A stretch of DNA of 64,000 nucleotides, taken from Piliocolobus tephrosceles (taxonomy: Eukaryota; Chordata; Mammalia; Primates; Cercopithecidae). The translations under genes and the position numbers were made by a program. Positions 1 through 10,359 of this stretch are shown piece after piece; position 1 is the first letter of the stretch, and every line of letters starts with the position of its first letter. The stretch lies in NCBI RefSeq assembly GCF_002776525.5, contig NC_045446.1, forward strand, positions 69,108,047 to 69,172,046, given 5' to 3'. Under the pieces are notes generated by a model. The model had not been told where the DNA came from and did no database searches. It was given only the letters and a program-made list of their open reading frames with translations.

Positions 1-1
1 A

Positions 2-907
2 AAAACCCTAGAAGAAAATCTAGGTAGTACCATTCAGGACATAGGCACGGGCAAGGACTTCATGTCTAAAACACCAAAAGCAACGGCAGCAAAAGCCAAA
101 ATTGACAAATGGGATCTCATTAAACTAAAGAGCTTCTGCACAGCAAAAGAAACTACCATCAGAGTGAACAGGCAACCTACAGAATGGGAGAAAATTTTTG
201 CAATCTACTCATCTGACAAAGGGCTCATTTCCAGAATCTACAAAGAACTCAAACAAATATACAAGAAAAAAACAAACAACCCCATCCAAAAGTGGGGAAA
301 GGATATGAACAGACATTTCTCAAAAGAAGACATTCATACAGCCAACAGACACATGAAAATATGCTCATCATCACTGGCCATCAGAGAAATGCAAATCAAA
401 ACCACAATGAGATACCATCTCACACCAGTTAGAATGGCAATCATTAAAAAATCAGGAAACAATAGGTGTTGGAGAGGATGTGGAGAAATAGGAACACTTT
501 TACACTGTTGGTGGGATTGTAAACTAGTTCAACCATTATGGAAAACAGTATGGCGATTCCTCAAGGACCTAGAACTAGATGTACCATATGACCCAGCCAT
601 CCCACTACTGGGTATATACCCAAAGGATTATAAATTATGCTACTACAAAGACACATGCACACGTATGTTTATTGCGGCACTATTCACAATAGCAAAGACT
701 TGGAATCAACCCAAATGTCCATCAGTGACAGACTGGATTAAGAAAATGTGGCACATATACACCATGGAATACTATGCAGCCATAAAAAAGGATGAGTTTG
801 CGTCCTTTGTAGAGACATGGATGCAGCTGGAAACCATCATTCTTAGCAAATTATCACAAGAAGAGAAAACCAAACACCGCATGTTCTCACTCATAGGTGG
901 GAACTGA
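2..907 (+). CDS. L1 ORF2 protein, C-terminal 301 residues (5' end outside window)
   Basis: The frame is open from the left edge of the window (position 2) to the TGA at 905-907, with no stop or frameshift, so 301 of the roughly 1275 residues expected of L1 ORF2p are visible. This is the region after the endonuclease and reverse transcriptase domains. It includes the cysteine-rich motif C-x3-C-x7-H-x4-C near residues 154-171 of the visible part, a putative nucleic-acid-binding element needed for retrotransposition in characterised L1s. The family's role is target-primed reverse transcription of L1 RNA and, in trans, of Alu RNA. Whether this copy is active cannot be told, because the promoter, ORF1 and the catalytic domains are not in the window. 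Confidence 0.9.
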   Translation, partial: KTLEENLGSTIQDIGTGKDFMSKTPKATAAKAKIDKWDLIKLKSFCTAKETTIRVNRQPTEWEKIFAIYSSDKGLISRIYKELKQIYKKKTNNPIQKWGKDMNRHFSKEDIHTANRHMKICSSSLAIREMQIKTTMRYHLTPVRMAIIKKSGNNRCWRGCGEIGTLLHCWWDCKLVQPLWKTVWRFLKDLELDVPYDPAIPLLGIYPKDYKLCYYKDTCTRMFIAALFTIAKTWNQPKCPSVTDWIKKMWHIYTMEYYAAIKKDEFASFVETWMQLETIILSKLSQEEKTKHRMFSLIGGN

Positions 908-962
908 ACAATGAGCTCACTTGGACTCGGGAAGGGGAACATCACACACTGGGGCCTATCAT

Positions 963-984
963 GGGGAGGGGGGAGGGGGGAGGG
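963..984 (+). other. G-quadruplex-type polypurine tract in L1 3'UTR
   Basis: Four G-runs of 4, 6, 6 and 3 are separated by single A residues, which fits the intramolecular G-quadruplex pattern. A G-rich polypurine tract at this place is a standard feature of primate L1 3'UTRs. Folding is inferred. Confidence 0.75.
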
Positions 985-1128
985 ATTGCATTGGGGAGTT
1001 ATACCTGATATAAATGATGAATTGATGGGTGCTGACGAGTTGATGGGTGCAGCACACCAACATGGCACATGTATACATATGTAACCTGCACGTTATGCAC
1101 ATGTACCCTAGAACTTAAAGTATAATAA

Positions 1129-1228
1129 NNNNNNNNNNNNNNNNNNNNNNNNNNNNNNNNNNNNNNNNNNNNNNNNNNNNNNNNNNNNNNNNNNNNNNNN
1201 NNNNNNNNNNNNNNNNNNNNNNNNNNNN
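1129..1228. other. Assembly gap (100 N)
   Basis: Exactly 100 consecutive N fall between the terminal tataataa of the L1 and its poly(A) tail. A block of exactly 100 is commonly used for gaps of unknown size, so the true length between 1128 and 1229 is uncertain and distances across it should not be trusted. Confidence 0.97.
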
Positions 1229-1254
1229 AAAAAAAAAAAAAAAAAAAAAAAAAA

Positions 1255-1654
1255 CGTGAGTTGGAGTTGGGTTTCCATCCTTACAGCTGGGAGTCATGCC
1301 TAACCCACTGTGCTATCAGCCTAGAGTGCCTTTCCTGGACCCTCCTCAATCCATGAGGTTAGAACTCAACTCAGAGGCTGAAACACCACATCACTCTTCA
1401 GGCAGACCTGACCACACTCTCCTTCGTGCCCCAGGAACCCAAAACCACAAGGTAGCTATACTTGTCCAGCTAGTACACTAACTCGTATGCATGCATATGT
1501 CCCCCACTAATTTGTGAGCCCCTCGAGATGCCTCTTATTTATCAGCATGTCACTTGTATTGAGTCCAGTGCTCATCACATAGTAGGTATGAATGTTAATG
1601 AACAGATGAGCAGGAATCACTCTCTCAGACGTCAGCAACATCTCAGCAAATGTT
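1255..1654. other. Intronic sequence with a decayed L2 3' end (+) at about 1500-1612
   Basis: No gene is seen. The stretch cccccactaatttgtgagcc followed by tcacatagtaggtatgaatg matches the order of the L2 3' end (stop-of-growth phrase, then cacatagtaggtgctcaata). The rest shows no recognisable family. Confidence 0.5.
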
Positions 1655-1784
1655 CACTATTTCCTCAGACCACTGATATCAGCTCAGCCAAGCACTCCTT
1701 TCTCAAATATTTTTTTTCCTGGAGCACCTCTCATATGCCAGGTACTGAATCAAGCACAGAAGGCACAATGACAAACAAGAGTAG
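1655..1784 (-). repeat. Copy A of a local ~130-bp duplication containing an inverted L2 3' end
   Basis: The segment from cactatttcctcagacc through atgacaaacaagagt recurs at 4404-4533 with roughly 90% identity by eye. The inner part (ctcaaatattt ... tatgccaggtactg ... acaatgacaaac) is an L2 3' end in reverse orientation. The first 45 bp or so lie outside the L2 end yet are also shared. Two independent L2 insertions would not share flanks, so a segment duplication after L2 insertion is the better explanation. Confidence 0.75.
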
Positions 1785-2384
1785 TTTTTAAAACCAGAGC
1801 TGTTTTAAAATATAATACTCTATTACTATACAGTTCTGACTATTTCTACTTCATAAGAAAAATGTCCAGTAATGATCTGTGGATATTAAGCAATGAGAAA
1901 CGTCCATTTCCAGGTGGACAGACCATGACCTGTGTGGAAATGGGAGCAGCTGCACTGCTGAGCCTGGAGGCAGGAAGACGTGTCCTCTGGGTCATAGTAA
2001 CACAGTCTGCAGCTTTGTTCACGGTCTCGTCCTCTCCCCGCATTACTCCTGGACACTGTTACTAATCACGCTTATTCACATTGATTTTTTTTCTCCCCGA
2101 GGATGAACTACCTCATCCCTCCTTAATGTAATGAATGAAATTAGGCAAAAGCAGCCATCTGATAGATGTTAGGCATCATCCCAGAGAGGCAAACATCAAA
2201 CAAGATATTATACATATTTTTTTAAAAAGTCTTTTAATGTTTCCATTCTCTTAACTGCCCATGCAAATCAGGCAGAATAATTCCAAATGGGGAAAAATGT
2301 ATTTGAGTCTGTGGCTGTTTTCATGACCCTTCCTTGTGTCGGGTCAACCAAAGAGTGCATTTTTGTGGCGGCCAGTCTTTCCTT
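1785..2384. other. Intronic sequence, no recognised element
   Basis: Short open frames on both strands lack splice sites or family resemblance. I see no repeat I can name and no regulatory element I can support. Confidence 0.5.
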
Positions 2385-2620
2385 ATAAGTACGCGCTGAG
2401 CCTCCTGTGTGCCGGGCTCTGTGCTAGGTACTTTAAATCTGGGCTCTCTGATCTGTGTTATAGCACTGTGAAGTTTAACGCTATCAACTTCATTTCACAA
2501 ATGAGGAAACTGCATCTCAGGGAAGTGAAGGGTTAGCATGAGGCTGCCCAATAAGTGGTGGATTCAAACCAAGGACTAGCTTGACTCTCCAAGCACAGGA
2601 TCTTTCTACCTCTCTCCATT
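2385..2620 (-). repeat. MIR SINE (reverse)
   Basis: The order gtgtgccgggctctgtgcta, then tttcacaaatgaggaaactg, then a polymorphic 'aagtggtggattcaaacca' block is the reverse complement of the MIR core SINE from its 3' tail towards its tRNA-derived head. Divergence is high, as expected for a pre-eutherian repeat. Confidence 0.85.
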
Positions 2621-4403
2621 GTCTACCATTGACACTGTATGTTACAGTGATCTAGAAAAGCTGGGAAGAGCCAGTCCTGTGAAGGTTGCATTTACATAGT
2701 GTATTGGGTGCCACCTACGGCCTGGTATTACTTAGACCTAGAAAGTAAGGGGGGAGATGCCTGGGTCTGTCATGTGTCTGGATATCCCAAGCTAAGGTCT
2801 GGACAGGCAATGCCATGGCACAGCAACCATGTCCAAACACAAATGCACTGTACCCAAGGGAACTTCAGAAATACAACTATGTTTCTCTCCTCTCTAGAAC
2901 TCAAATGTGGCATTTAGGAATATTTCTAAATGTCAAAAGCCTCCATGAAGATACAGTCTGACTGTCCCCTTTGCATACACTTGAGATACACAGACACTTC
3001 CTTCCTGACCATTCATATCTGCCTTGTCTGAGCCCATCTGTACAGCATAGCAGGGCTGTAGCCAAAGCAACCAGGCTCCCTGGGGAATCCTGCTCTCCCA
3101 GTAGACTGACAGGGAAGGCCTAGAGATGGAAGGTGCAGGACCAAGGCAAAGATGGAGGTGTCAGTCCTGGGGAGCCTGGTGTCTTACTGACAGCTCAAGG
3201 CAACGTTCTGGGCTTATCACTAGACTGAAATCACACACTGCCTATCTCATTTGTGATCTCAGACTAAGGATCATGAGAATTCCCTCGAACCCACAGACTC
3301 TCTCCCTTCTCCGCCTTCAGAGTACAGAGGCAAGTCAACCAACTTTCACTGGAACCTACTATGTCCAAGACCATGTGATAGGCATGGAGAGAGGGAGTAG
3401 CATGAATGTCACCTCTACCATCAAGGCACTGAGCCTCCTGAAGGAGACGGGCTTAGAGACAACAGCCCTAACCAGATGCAGCATGGGAACTGCTGGTACC
3501 CAGGCTGTATATTGAATGTGATGGGCCTGGAAGGGACTGATGCTTTCTTGCAAAATGAGACAGTGCCCAGGAGAAGGCAATAAATGCCTATCAGATGTCA
3601 ATGTGCAGCAGCCGCTCTGCAGAACATTTCTATTCAAGGTCTCTGAAGTGATCTCTGGAGGCCTTGAAGGATGGGCAGAATTAAATGATAGGGACAAGGT
3701 ATAAAATATGCAGAGACAGCATGAGGAAAGGCAGGCAGGCAGAAAATAATAGGAGGGTAGCCTATATCTTTCAAAAGCCAATTAATTTAATTAAGCCTTG
3801 CCCTCATGATGTCTTTATGATGGCAATTTTCTTGTTGTTTAACTCCTCATGTGTTTTAGCCTAGTGTCTCCAATTAGGACAACATGTCTAAATACTTCTT
3901 TAAATCTGTTTCTCCCTAGAGTCCACACAGTGCTCTGTTTGCAAAAAAATCTGACTTAACTGTTATGACAAAATGAGGACTACGTTCCTATATGCGAAAA
4001 AAGCAGATTGGACTGACAGACAAAAATATTATTTCTGAATATCCTATCCAAAGGCAGGTTTTAACTTCAAAAAGAAAACCCTTTGCATGGTGATTCAAAG
4101 ACTAGCGGTGAATGAATGCAACAGCATGAGAATCCTCGTCAAACACGTCAAACATGTCATTATAGTTCAGCAGGCATCAGCCCCAAAGGCCTAAGACCTG
4201 TGAAATATCAGGAAAGTGAGTTAAACAAAAATGTTCCTCAAGTACAAAATACAAGGAGCGGCACTCGGGAGGTTAGGTGCACCCGGAGGTAGAAGACTCT
4301 CAGGACTGTGATGAGAATCCACCAAGGAAGGAGGTGAGATGTACGATGCCAGCCTCCAGCCAGTGCTCAAGACATCCTCAGCGTCTCCATTACTACCACT
4401 TAC
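2621..4403. other. Intronic sequence with a weak inverted L2 at about 3340-3490
   Basis: At 3340-3490 the phrases 'aacctactatgtccaagacc', 'gataggcatgga' and a 'gagcctcctgaaggagacgg' block fit an old inverted L2 3' end, but weakly. The short stretch aattaatttaattaa near 3781 is an AT-rich homeodomain-like site. No exon is supported. Confidence 0.45.
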
Positions 4404-4560
4404 CACTATTTCCTCAGACCAGTGATATCAGTTTCACCAAGCACTCCTTTCTCAAATATTTTTTTCCCGGAGTAACTCTCATATGCCAGGCATTGAATCA
4501 AGCACAGAGGGCACAATGACAAACAAGAGTGGTTGGTTCTTGCTCTCAAGTGGGAGGCAG
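4404..4560 (-). repeat. Copy B of the local duplication (4404-4533) within an inverted L2 3' end
   Basis: This matches 1655-1784 closely, including the non-L2 flank cactatttcctcagacc. After 4533 it continues with an L2-like 'ttggttcttgctctcaagtg' block that copy A lacks, so the duplication breakpoint lies near 4533. The two copies are in the same orientation, about 2.75 kb apart. Confidence 0.75.
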
Positions 4561-4995
4561 AGCAGTGAACACTTACACATTGTATGCAGCAGGCAGCCTG
4601 CAGTGAGGGCCAGATTCACAGGTGTGTGAACTCTTCAGTCACCCAGAGCCCCGCATTCAGAGGGCCCGTATTTGGTTTGATGGGCTGTCACTATCTTGAA
4701 ATTCTGAAAAAAGTTTGAACCAAGAGCCCTGTATTTTCATTCTGCATGGGGTCCCATAAATGATGTAGCCTGTCCTGGATACAATGAAAGACCTTTGCCC
4801 TCCAGCTTCCATTCTGCCTTTTCCCTTGAGTAACAACAGCATGGTTTGGGGGAACTGATCTACACTCAAGGTGCCTGAGTGACCTAAGGGTGACCTCATC
4901 CCCTGAGCCAATGAGTGTTTCAGGAATGAGCAGGTGACCCAGTTCAAGCTACTGAAACTCCATGGGAAGATTTCCAGAAGTTTCTGGAAAAAAAT
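4561..4995. other. Intronic sequence, probable unnamed ancient repeat at about 4655-4780
   Basis: The passage with cattcagagggcccgtattt and ccataaatgatgtagcctgt resembles a dispersed ancient mammalian repeat that I have seen but cannot name. No gene is seen. Confidence 0.3.
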
Positions 4996-5007
4996 TGTTC
5001 TTTGTTT

Positions 5008-5320
5008 TTATTTTTATTTATTTTTATTTTTTGAGACAGGGTTTCACTCTGTCCTCCAGGCTGGAGCGTAGTGGTACAATTTTGGCTCACTGCAACTTCT
5101 GCTTCCTGGGTTCAAGCAATTCTCCTCTCTTAGCCTCCTGAGTAGCTGAGTAGCTGGGATTACAGGCATGCATCTGGCTAATTTTTTTTTTTTTTTTTTT
5201 AAGTAGAGATGGAGTTTCACCATGTTGGCCAGGTTGGTCTCAAACTCCTGATCTCAAGTGATCTGCCCACCTCAGCATCCCAAAGTGCTAGGATTACAAG
5301 CATGAGCCACCATACCTGGC
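5008..5320 (-). mobile_element. Alu (reverse), first of a pair
   Basis: A T-rich tail is followed by tgagacagggtttcactctg and the full dimeric Alu in reverse, ending gagccaccatacctggc. It contains a short duplication (gagtagct twice) and an expanded T-tract at the middle A-rich linker. It is flanked by ttctttgttt at 4998-5007 and again at 5323-5332. Confidence 0.95.
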
Positions 5321-5331
5321 TATTCTTTGTT

Positions 5332-5629
5332 TTTTTCTTTTCTTTTTGAGATGGAGTCTTACTCTGTTGCCCAGGCTGGAGTGCAACGGTGTGATCTGGG
5401 CTTACTGCAACCTCCACCTCCCAGCATCAAGTGATTCTCCTGCCTCAGCCTCCCAAGTAGCTGGGATTATAGGCACCCGCCACCACAACTGGCTAATTTT
5501 TGTATTTTTAGTAGAGATGAGCTTTAACCATATTGGCCAGGCTTGTCTCGAACTCCTGACCTCAGGTGACCCACCTGCCTCGGCCTCCCAAAGTGCTGGG
5601 ATTACAGGCGTGTGCCACCATACCCAGCC
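5332..5629 (-). mobile_element. Alu (reverse), second of a pair at the same target
   Basis: A full dimeric Alu in reverse runs from tgagatggagtcttactctg to gccaccatacccagcc. The target phrase ttctttgttt occurs before it (5323-5332) and after it (5632-5641), and also before the neighbouring Alu, so two Alus entered the same site in sequence. Confidence 0.95.
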
Positions 5630-5949
5630 TGTTCTTTGTTTCTAACACTGAGCAATGGAGTCTGTGAACCATTCAGTGAACAAGCACATGGTCCACAGTG
5701 CTGCTAGCAGCCACTCTACAACAAGGGGAAACTGGCCTGAGTATGGCAGAGTAAAACCAAGATGAGAACATGGGTCCTTGATGATACTGCTGGTCTCTGG
5801 AGCAGCCAGCCCTGAGGACCACCCTACCTCTGGGCTTCCTTTTATGTGACACAATATATGTCCCAGTACTTGCTATTAAGTTTTCTGCTAATTACAATCA
5901 AAAGTATCTCCAGTGATGCAGAATCAGATCAATCTCATTTTATAATAAA
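5630..5949. other. Intronic sequence, nothing recognised
   Basis: After the residual ttctttgttt target copy there is ordinary mixed-composition sequence with no named repeat, splice pair or regulatory signature that I can support. Confidence 0.5.
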
Positions 5950-6160
5950 TCTTGATTCTACCACTTAGAGCAGTATATCTTTGGGGAAATCCCATTTTCC
6001 CTCCTCCACTAGAAAATAAAGGCAAGAAATTGCATTTTATTAGCCTGTAGTGAGTGTCAAAGGCTGTAATGCTAGTGAAGATGCCTGGACAGGGCCTGGC
6101 ACATAGCAGGGGTTCACTCAGAGATTAGTATTATGATGATGACAATGTTTGGACCTAACA
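5950..6160 (+). repeat. MIR SINE
   Basis: The order gattctaccactta, a decayed 'tctttggggaaatcccattt' (the accttgggcaagt position), and cagggcctggcacatagcag followed by ggttcactc gives the MIR body and tail in forward order. Confidence 0.75.
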
Positions 6161-6781
6161 GCTGTCTGCCACTGCATTTCTGGTGATGAGCTGGTTAGGA
6201 GCTGAATTTCCCAACTGTAAGAAAAAAACAGCAGAAATCATTGTTTAAAAAGCTGTCTCTTGGCACAAATAGCAAGGTATCACTATACTAATAGAATTTG
6301 AAGAACTTGACAAGCAAATTCAATCACTTTGTATATTACAGAAGCAGTAAGTTGGTCAGTTGCCCTCTTAGAAATCTGGACATTCCCTGGTCACCCGTAA
6401 CATTGGGGCTTTCTTCTTTCTGAATGCTAACTACTAGGTTCACTTACGCAGGCTGAGAGAGCAAAGCTGTGATTCTGCAAAATTAAAAGTAATTTCATAC
6501 ACGTCACCACTGATACAAATCCTAGTTTCTTTCTGTTCTTATTTAAGTAACCTTCTAAATCTTAATTCTTATTCTGTATTCTAACTTTGATCTCTTGACA
6601 TTTCCAGCTTTTTCCCCTTCACTCCCAACAAAACAAAACAGAGCAAAAAGCATCAACTGAGATTTGTGTGATTTCAGCTTCAGAGTTGGATGTCTGAGTG
6701 CAGAATAAATTCTAATTCACTGGTGATGGGTAATGCACAAATTCTATCCATCAGCACTTTAGCTATTTTTACTTAAAAAAT

Positions 6782-6783
<2 letters not shown>
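6161..6783. other. Intronic AT-rich sequence, nothing recognised
   Basis: I see no element here apart from A- and T-rich runs leading into the microsatellite. Confidence 0.5.
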
Positions 6784-6833
<50 letters not shown>

Positions 6834-6844
6834 GTAGTAGTAGT
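6784..6844 (+). repeat. (GT)24 microsatellite followed by (TAG)n
   Basis: 48 uninterrupted bases of GT repeat (6784-6831) run directly into ttagtagtagtag (6832-6844). The perfect length suggests a polymorphic locus, and (GT)n can adopt Z-DNA. The apparent valine-cysteine reading frame through it is an artefact. Confidence 0.97.
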
Positions 6845-7189
6845 TTTCCTATTGCCCATAACCTGGACCTCTTTGGGACTGGACAATTCCAAACGAATCA
6901 GGAAATTCCAGCTGGGTATACTTGTGAGATGATTTTTGCCCTTCCTTACAATGGACCCATATTTTCAGGGAAGGAAAATGCAGAAGAGCTGGAGTCTGTT
7001 AGTGACTTGACAAACTCCCACCCAAGTGTGGGCGTTTCCTGAAGATGACACCAGTTGTGCTGGAAAGATTGTGAAAATGCAGATGCTTTCACACACTCCT
7101 CCATGTCAGTTTAAAACTGTTTCCATATGGACCTCTCACATAGTCATGGGAGGAATGTTCCAGAAGGTCACTTCCCTGCCCTTCCACGG
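6845..7189. other. Intronic sequence, nothing recognised
   Basis: There is no named repeat, exon or motif cluster that I can support. Confidence 0.5.
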
Positions 7190-7300
7190 CTCCATGCTAC
7201 CCTCAAGTCCAAGTTCCTCAGCCTGGCATTCAAGGTCCATTAAGATCTGGTCCCTTTTACAGCCTTGTCAGTCACTGCATCCCTTATATTAAGGATCCTG
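7190..7300 (+). repeat. L2 fragment
   Basis: The phrase cagcctggcattcaaggtcc followed by attaagatctggtccc is the recurrent L2 sequence just downstream of its reading frame. About 110 bp are recognisable. Confidence 0.7.
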
Positions 7301-7748
7301 TCCTAGCTGCACTGAACCAGTTAAAATTTCTCCAATAAGGCAAAGAAAATAAAAGCAATTAACAACTCCAAGAAAGCATGTACAAGAAAAGAGGAATGGG
7401 TACAGTGCACTATTTGGCTCAGGAGAAAAAAATTAAAAAACAAAACCCCCAAAGCCCATATATTACATAATCATAATTATATAACCAATTAATACCTATT
7501 TAACAAAAATTATTCTAATATTATGATAGAGTTCTATGGGGGGAGGGAAAATGAGACAGGAGGTGGTGTGGGAGTCTTCTTCTATTGCATAAAGTCAACA
7601 GATAATGTATACAATTAATAAATGAAAAATAGCAGTACATGCATGTTATTCAGAAACATGGAGGTAAATGGCAGCAGAAACAGGTAGAAGAGATTAGAGT
7701 TTCTGTCTCTTGGGAAGTGAGACTTGGGAGTGGGGAGGGATGGGGCAA
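7301..7748. other. Intronic A-rich sequence
   Basis: A-rich stretches include tacataatcataattatata (about 7464). No family assignment. Confidence 0.5.
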
Positions 7749-7757
7749 AGAACTGAT

Positions 7758-8054
7758 TTTCTTTTTTTTTTTTTTTTTGAGGCAATGTCTTGCTCTGTTG
7801 CTCAGGCTAGAGTGCAGTGGCGTGATCCGGCTCACTGCCTCCGCCTCCCGGGTTCAAGCGATTCTCCTACCTCATCCTCCTAAGTAGCTGGGATTACAAG
7901 TGTGTGCCACCATGCCCGGCTAATTTTTGTATTTTTGGTAGAGACGAGGTTTCACCATGGTGGTCAGGCTGGTCTCAAACTCCTGACCTTGTGATCCCCC
8001 CGCCCTGGCCTCCCAAAGTGCTGGGATTACAGGCATGAGACACCGCGTCCGGCC
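7758..8054 (-). mobile_element. Alu (reverse) with target-site duplication
   Basis: A complete dimeric Alu in reverse is flanked by agaactgat at 7749-7757 and 8055-8063. It includes (T)17 at its tail side. Confidence 0.95.
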
Positions 8055-8063
8055 AGAACTGAT

Positions 8064-10018
8064 ATTTTTTATTATAAACCTTTTACTAAAATTTAACTAA
8101 AATCTTGTACACATATCACTTTCATTTAGAAATAATTACAAATAAAGTTTTTTTTGGTTTTTTTTTTTTCCATAGAGGCATAGCTTTAACATCAGGTTTG
8201 ATGTTAATATTATAGACACTTTGAAAAAGGACACAATAAACAGAGCTGCAGGGTGGTATTTTACAGCTCAAGATAACTTGTTTTCTAATGTGGTGAACAC
8301 CAGTGATTAGGAGAATCATCTGGAATCCATCAGTGACATGGGCTTTTGAAGCTTTTAGAAATGTTTATTTACCTGACTTTGCATGATTTTCTAGGTTTGG
8401 GAGATAAAGATTAAAATCTTTATGATACTGTACATTTTTGTTGCTTGTTATAAAGCATTGATGCTGAACAAAACACGTTTTTTATACAATTAAAATGTTT
8501 TCCTTTGCTTGCTGTGCACTAATATTCAGTGAACTATTTGCTTGCAGTTCATGTGTGAGCATGATGTTGGAATTCCTTCACATGGATTATTTTGCTGTAT
8601 GTTTGGAGCTTGTTTCTGATGAATAATTTGCTTGCATGCATTGTGGCTACTAGACAGGAATTGATTCAATGTTAAAGTAGTTTGCTAGCTGCTATGTGCC
8701 ATTTTTTAACTGATATATTTGCTTTGTCTACATGGATAGCACAGCAATTTATTTTAGTTTATTTTCAAAGAAAAGGACCAATGATGTGTTATTTTTATAT
8801 TAGAAAAAAACACAGACAAAATTTGTAAGGAAAGTAGCTGGCTCTACTCCACCTCTTCCCTCATTTTTCTACTAAAGATAATTAAGCAGGTGTCAAGAAA
8901 CATTAGAAGAAGGTTGGCTAAGGGATATAAATGAGAAAAAGTTTATACAGGTCAAAAATATAGAAGAAGTATCTAGGGGATGGAATGGGACTTGAAGAGT
9001 GGCTAATAGAGGCTTTTCTTATAGAAGATGTTATTCAAAATAGAGGAGGTTTCGTACTTCCCTTTGCTCAGTGTCAGGCTGGCTCCATCTCAAAGCACTG
9101 ACTCAAGCCAGACACACATGACTGACACTCACACACCTGTGTTCAGGCAAAGGGCTCTTCACTTTGAAGCCCTAGAAGATGTGTGTAAAATTTTCTGTCA
9201 ATTTTGCTAACCATGTCCTTCAAGTCAAGAACCATGTCAAAACACAGAATCCGTCAGAGAGTTGGCACTCAACCAGGCTCCACTTTCTCCCTTCCGTCCT
9301 AAAAGGAAGAAAAGCGTCCTGTTCTCTCTCTCTCTCTTTTAATCACACTAATCTAAAGCAATCCTCAGTGATAGCCACAGCTTCCATTTCAAACTTCCTG
9401 ACAGCCCAAGGGTATGTTGTGTCCTGCTAAATCTGTCCTGCTGGGATACCTTAAGCCTCTTCCAAGGAGAGCACCAAACCCGCATCTCCCTACTGCCCGC
9501 TGGTTTCTGCCAACTAAAGACACAATCCTATGGTGGGGTCACTGTCTTCTGTGAAACTGTCACCGTCATCACCACCCATCCCTAGACTACCCCAGCAAGA
9601 CCCTACCTTCCCCGTCTGCAGCTCTTTAAACAGAGCAGCCCCTGGGGGTCCCGGCTCGGACTACAGTCAGAAGTTGTGTGCCCTGGAGCAGTTTCCTGGA
9701 AGGAGATTAGGAGGACCAGGGCTGTCCTACCCAACTTGCTGGAAAGTTTTGAGAGGGCAGTATCATACGTTAAGAAGCAAAAAAATACACCGCCACCCCA
9801 TGGTCTTGACACTACAGGTATATATAAAAGCCTGGAAGGGAAAACACCATTCTGCCACTAATTCCTAAGGTAACAACTCTAAATATTTAAGTGTATAATA
9901 AAGCTAAATCAAAACAATGTGGAAATAGGTCAAAAATCTGCAAGGTGTTTGACGGAACAGATTCCATGGCCTTGGAACACATGAGAACTCACTATTTAAT
10001 TAAAAAGGGATAAAGTGG
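8064..10018. other. Long repeat-poor intronic stretch
   Basis: Nearly 2 kb carry no SINE, LINE or LTR that I can recognise. The part at 8340-8760 is AT-rich with recurring 'tttgcttgc' phrases (tcctttgcttgctgtgc, actatttgcttgcagttc, aatttgcttgcatgcat), so the motif ATTTGCTTGC occurs three times in about 130 bp. At 9820-9832 there is a textbook TATA-like tatataaaag. No splice-supported exon is seen. Confidence 0.45.
9819..9830 (+). promoter_or_regulatory. TATA-box-like motif
   Basis: The sequence tatatataaaagcctgg carries a perfect TATAAAAG core. It is isolated: no CpG enrichment, downstream exon or other promoter element supports real initiation, so this is a motif and not a called promoter. 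Confidence 0.2.
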
Positions 10019-10019
10019 G

Positions 10020-10355
10020 GGGTTACAAGTCTGGGCTTTGGAATCAGATCCACTTAGGTTCAAATTCCAACTCTTCCATTTGCTAGCTGTGTGACTTTGT
10101 ACATATTACATCACTTTTAACATCTCATTTCCCTCACAATTAAACCTAGTTTATAAATATGTAATAAGTTGTTATAAGGATCAAATAACAAAATACAAGG
10201 GAAGCACTTAACACAAGGACAGGCACCACCAAACAAGCACTGATTGGGTGGAGTGGGCTTTAAAGTGACAGGGACCTGGATTGATCTAGGTGCCATCACT
10301 TACTAGTTGGAAAGTCTCATTTCACTTTTCTCATCTGTAAAAGGGAGTTAATGGC
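10020..10355 (+). repeat. Two MIR SINEs in tandem (about 10020-10240 and 10250-10355)
   Basis: The first runs from gtctgggctttggaatcaga through ttgctagctgtgtgactttg to a decayed aagcacttaacacaaggaca tail. The second restarts with gtgacagggacctggattga, catcacttactagttgg and ttctcatctgtaaaaggga. Both are forward. Confidence 0.85.
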
Positions 10356-10359
10356 TACA

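Larger units (their letters stand above)
1..1254 (+). mobile_element. L1PA-type LINE-1, 3' end (Old World monkey-like), interrupted by an assembly gap
   Basis: The segment reads as the end of L1 ORF2, its stop codon, a 3'UTR with the usual polypurine G-tract, the terminal tagaacttaaagtataataa, then the gap and a 26-A tail. The 5' part lies outside the window, so full length cannot be judged and the target-site duplication cannot be found. ORF2 is still open, which implies a young copy. The 3'UTR contains two near-copies of ttgatgggtgc in a row (about 1021-1051). From memory this is the form in Old World monkey L1s, whereas human L1PA has only one; this is the main species clue. If the host gene is on the minus strand, this L1 is antisense to it. 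Confidence 0.93.
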
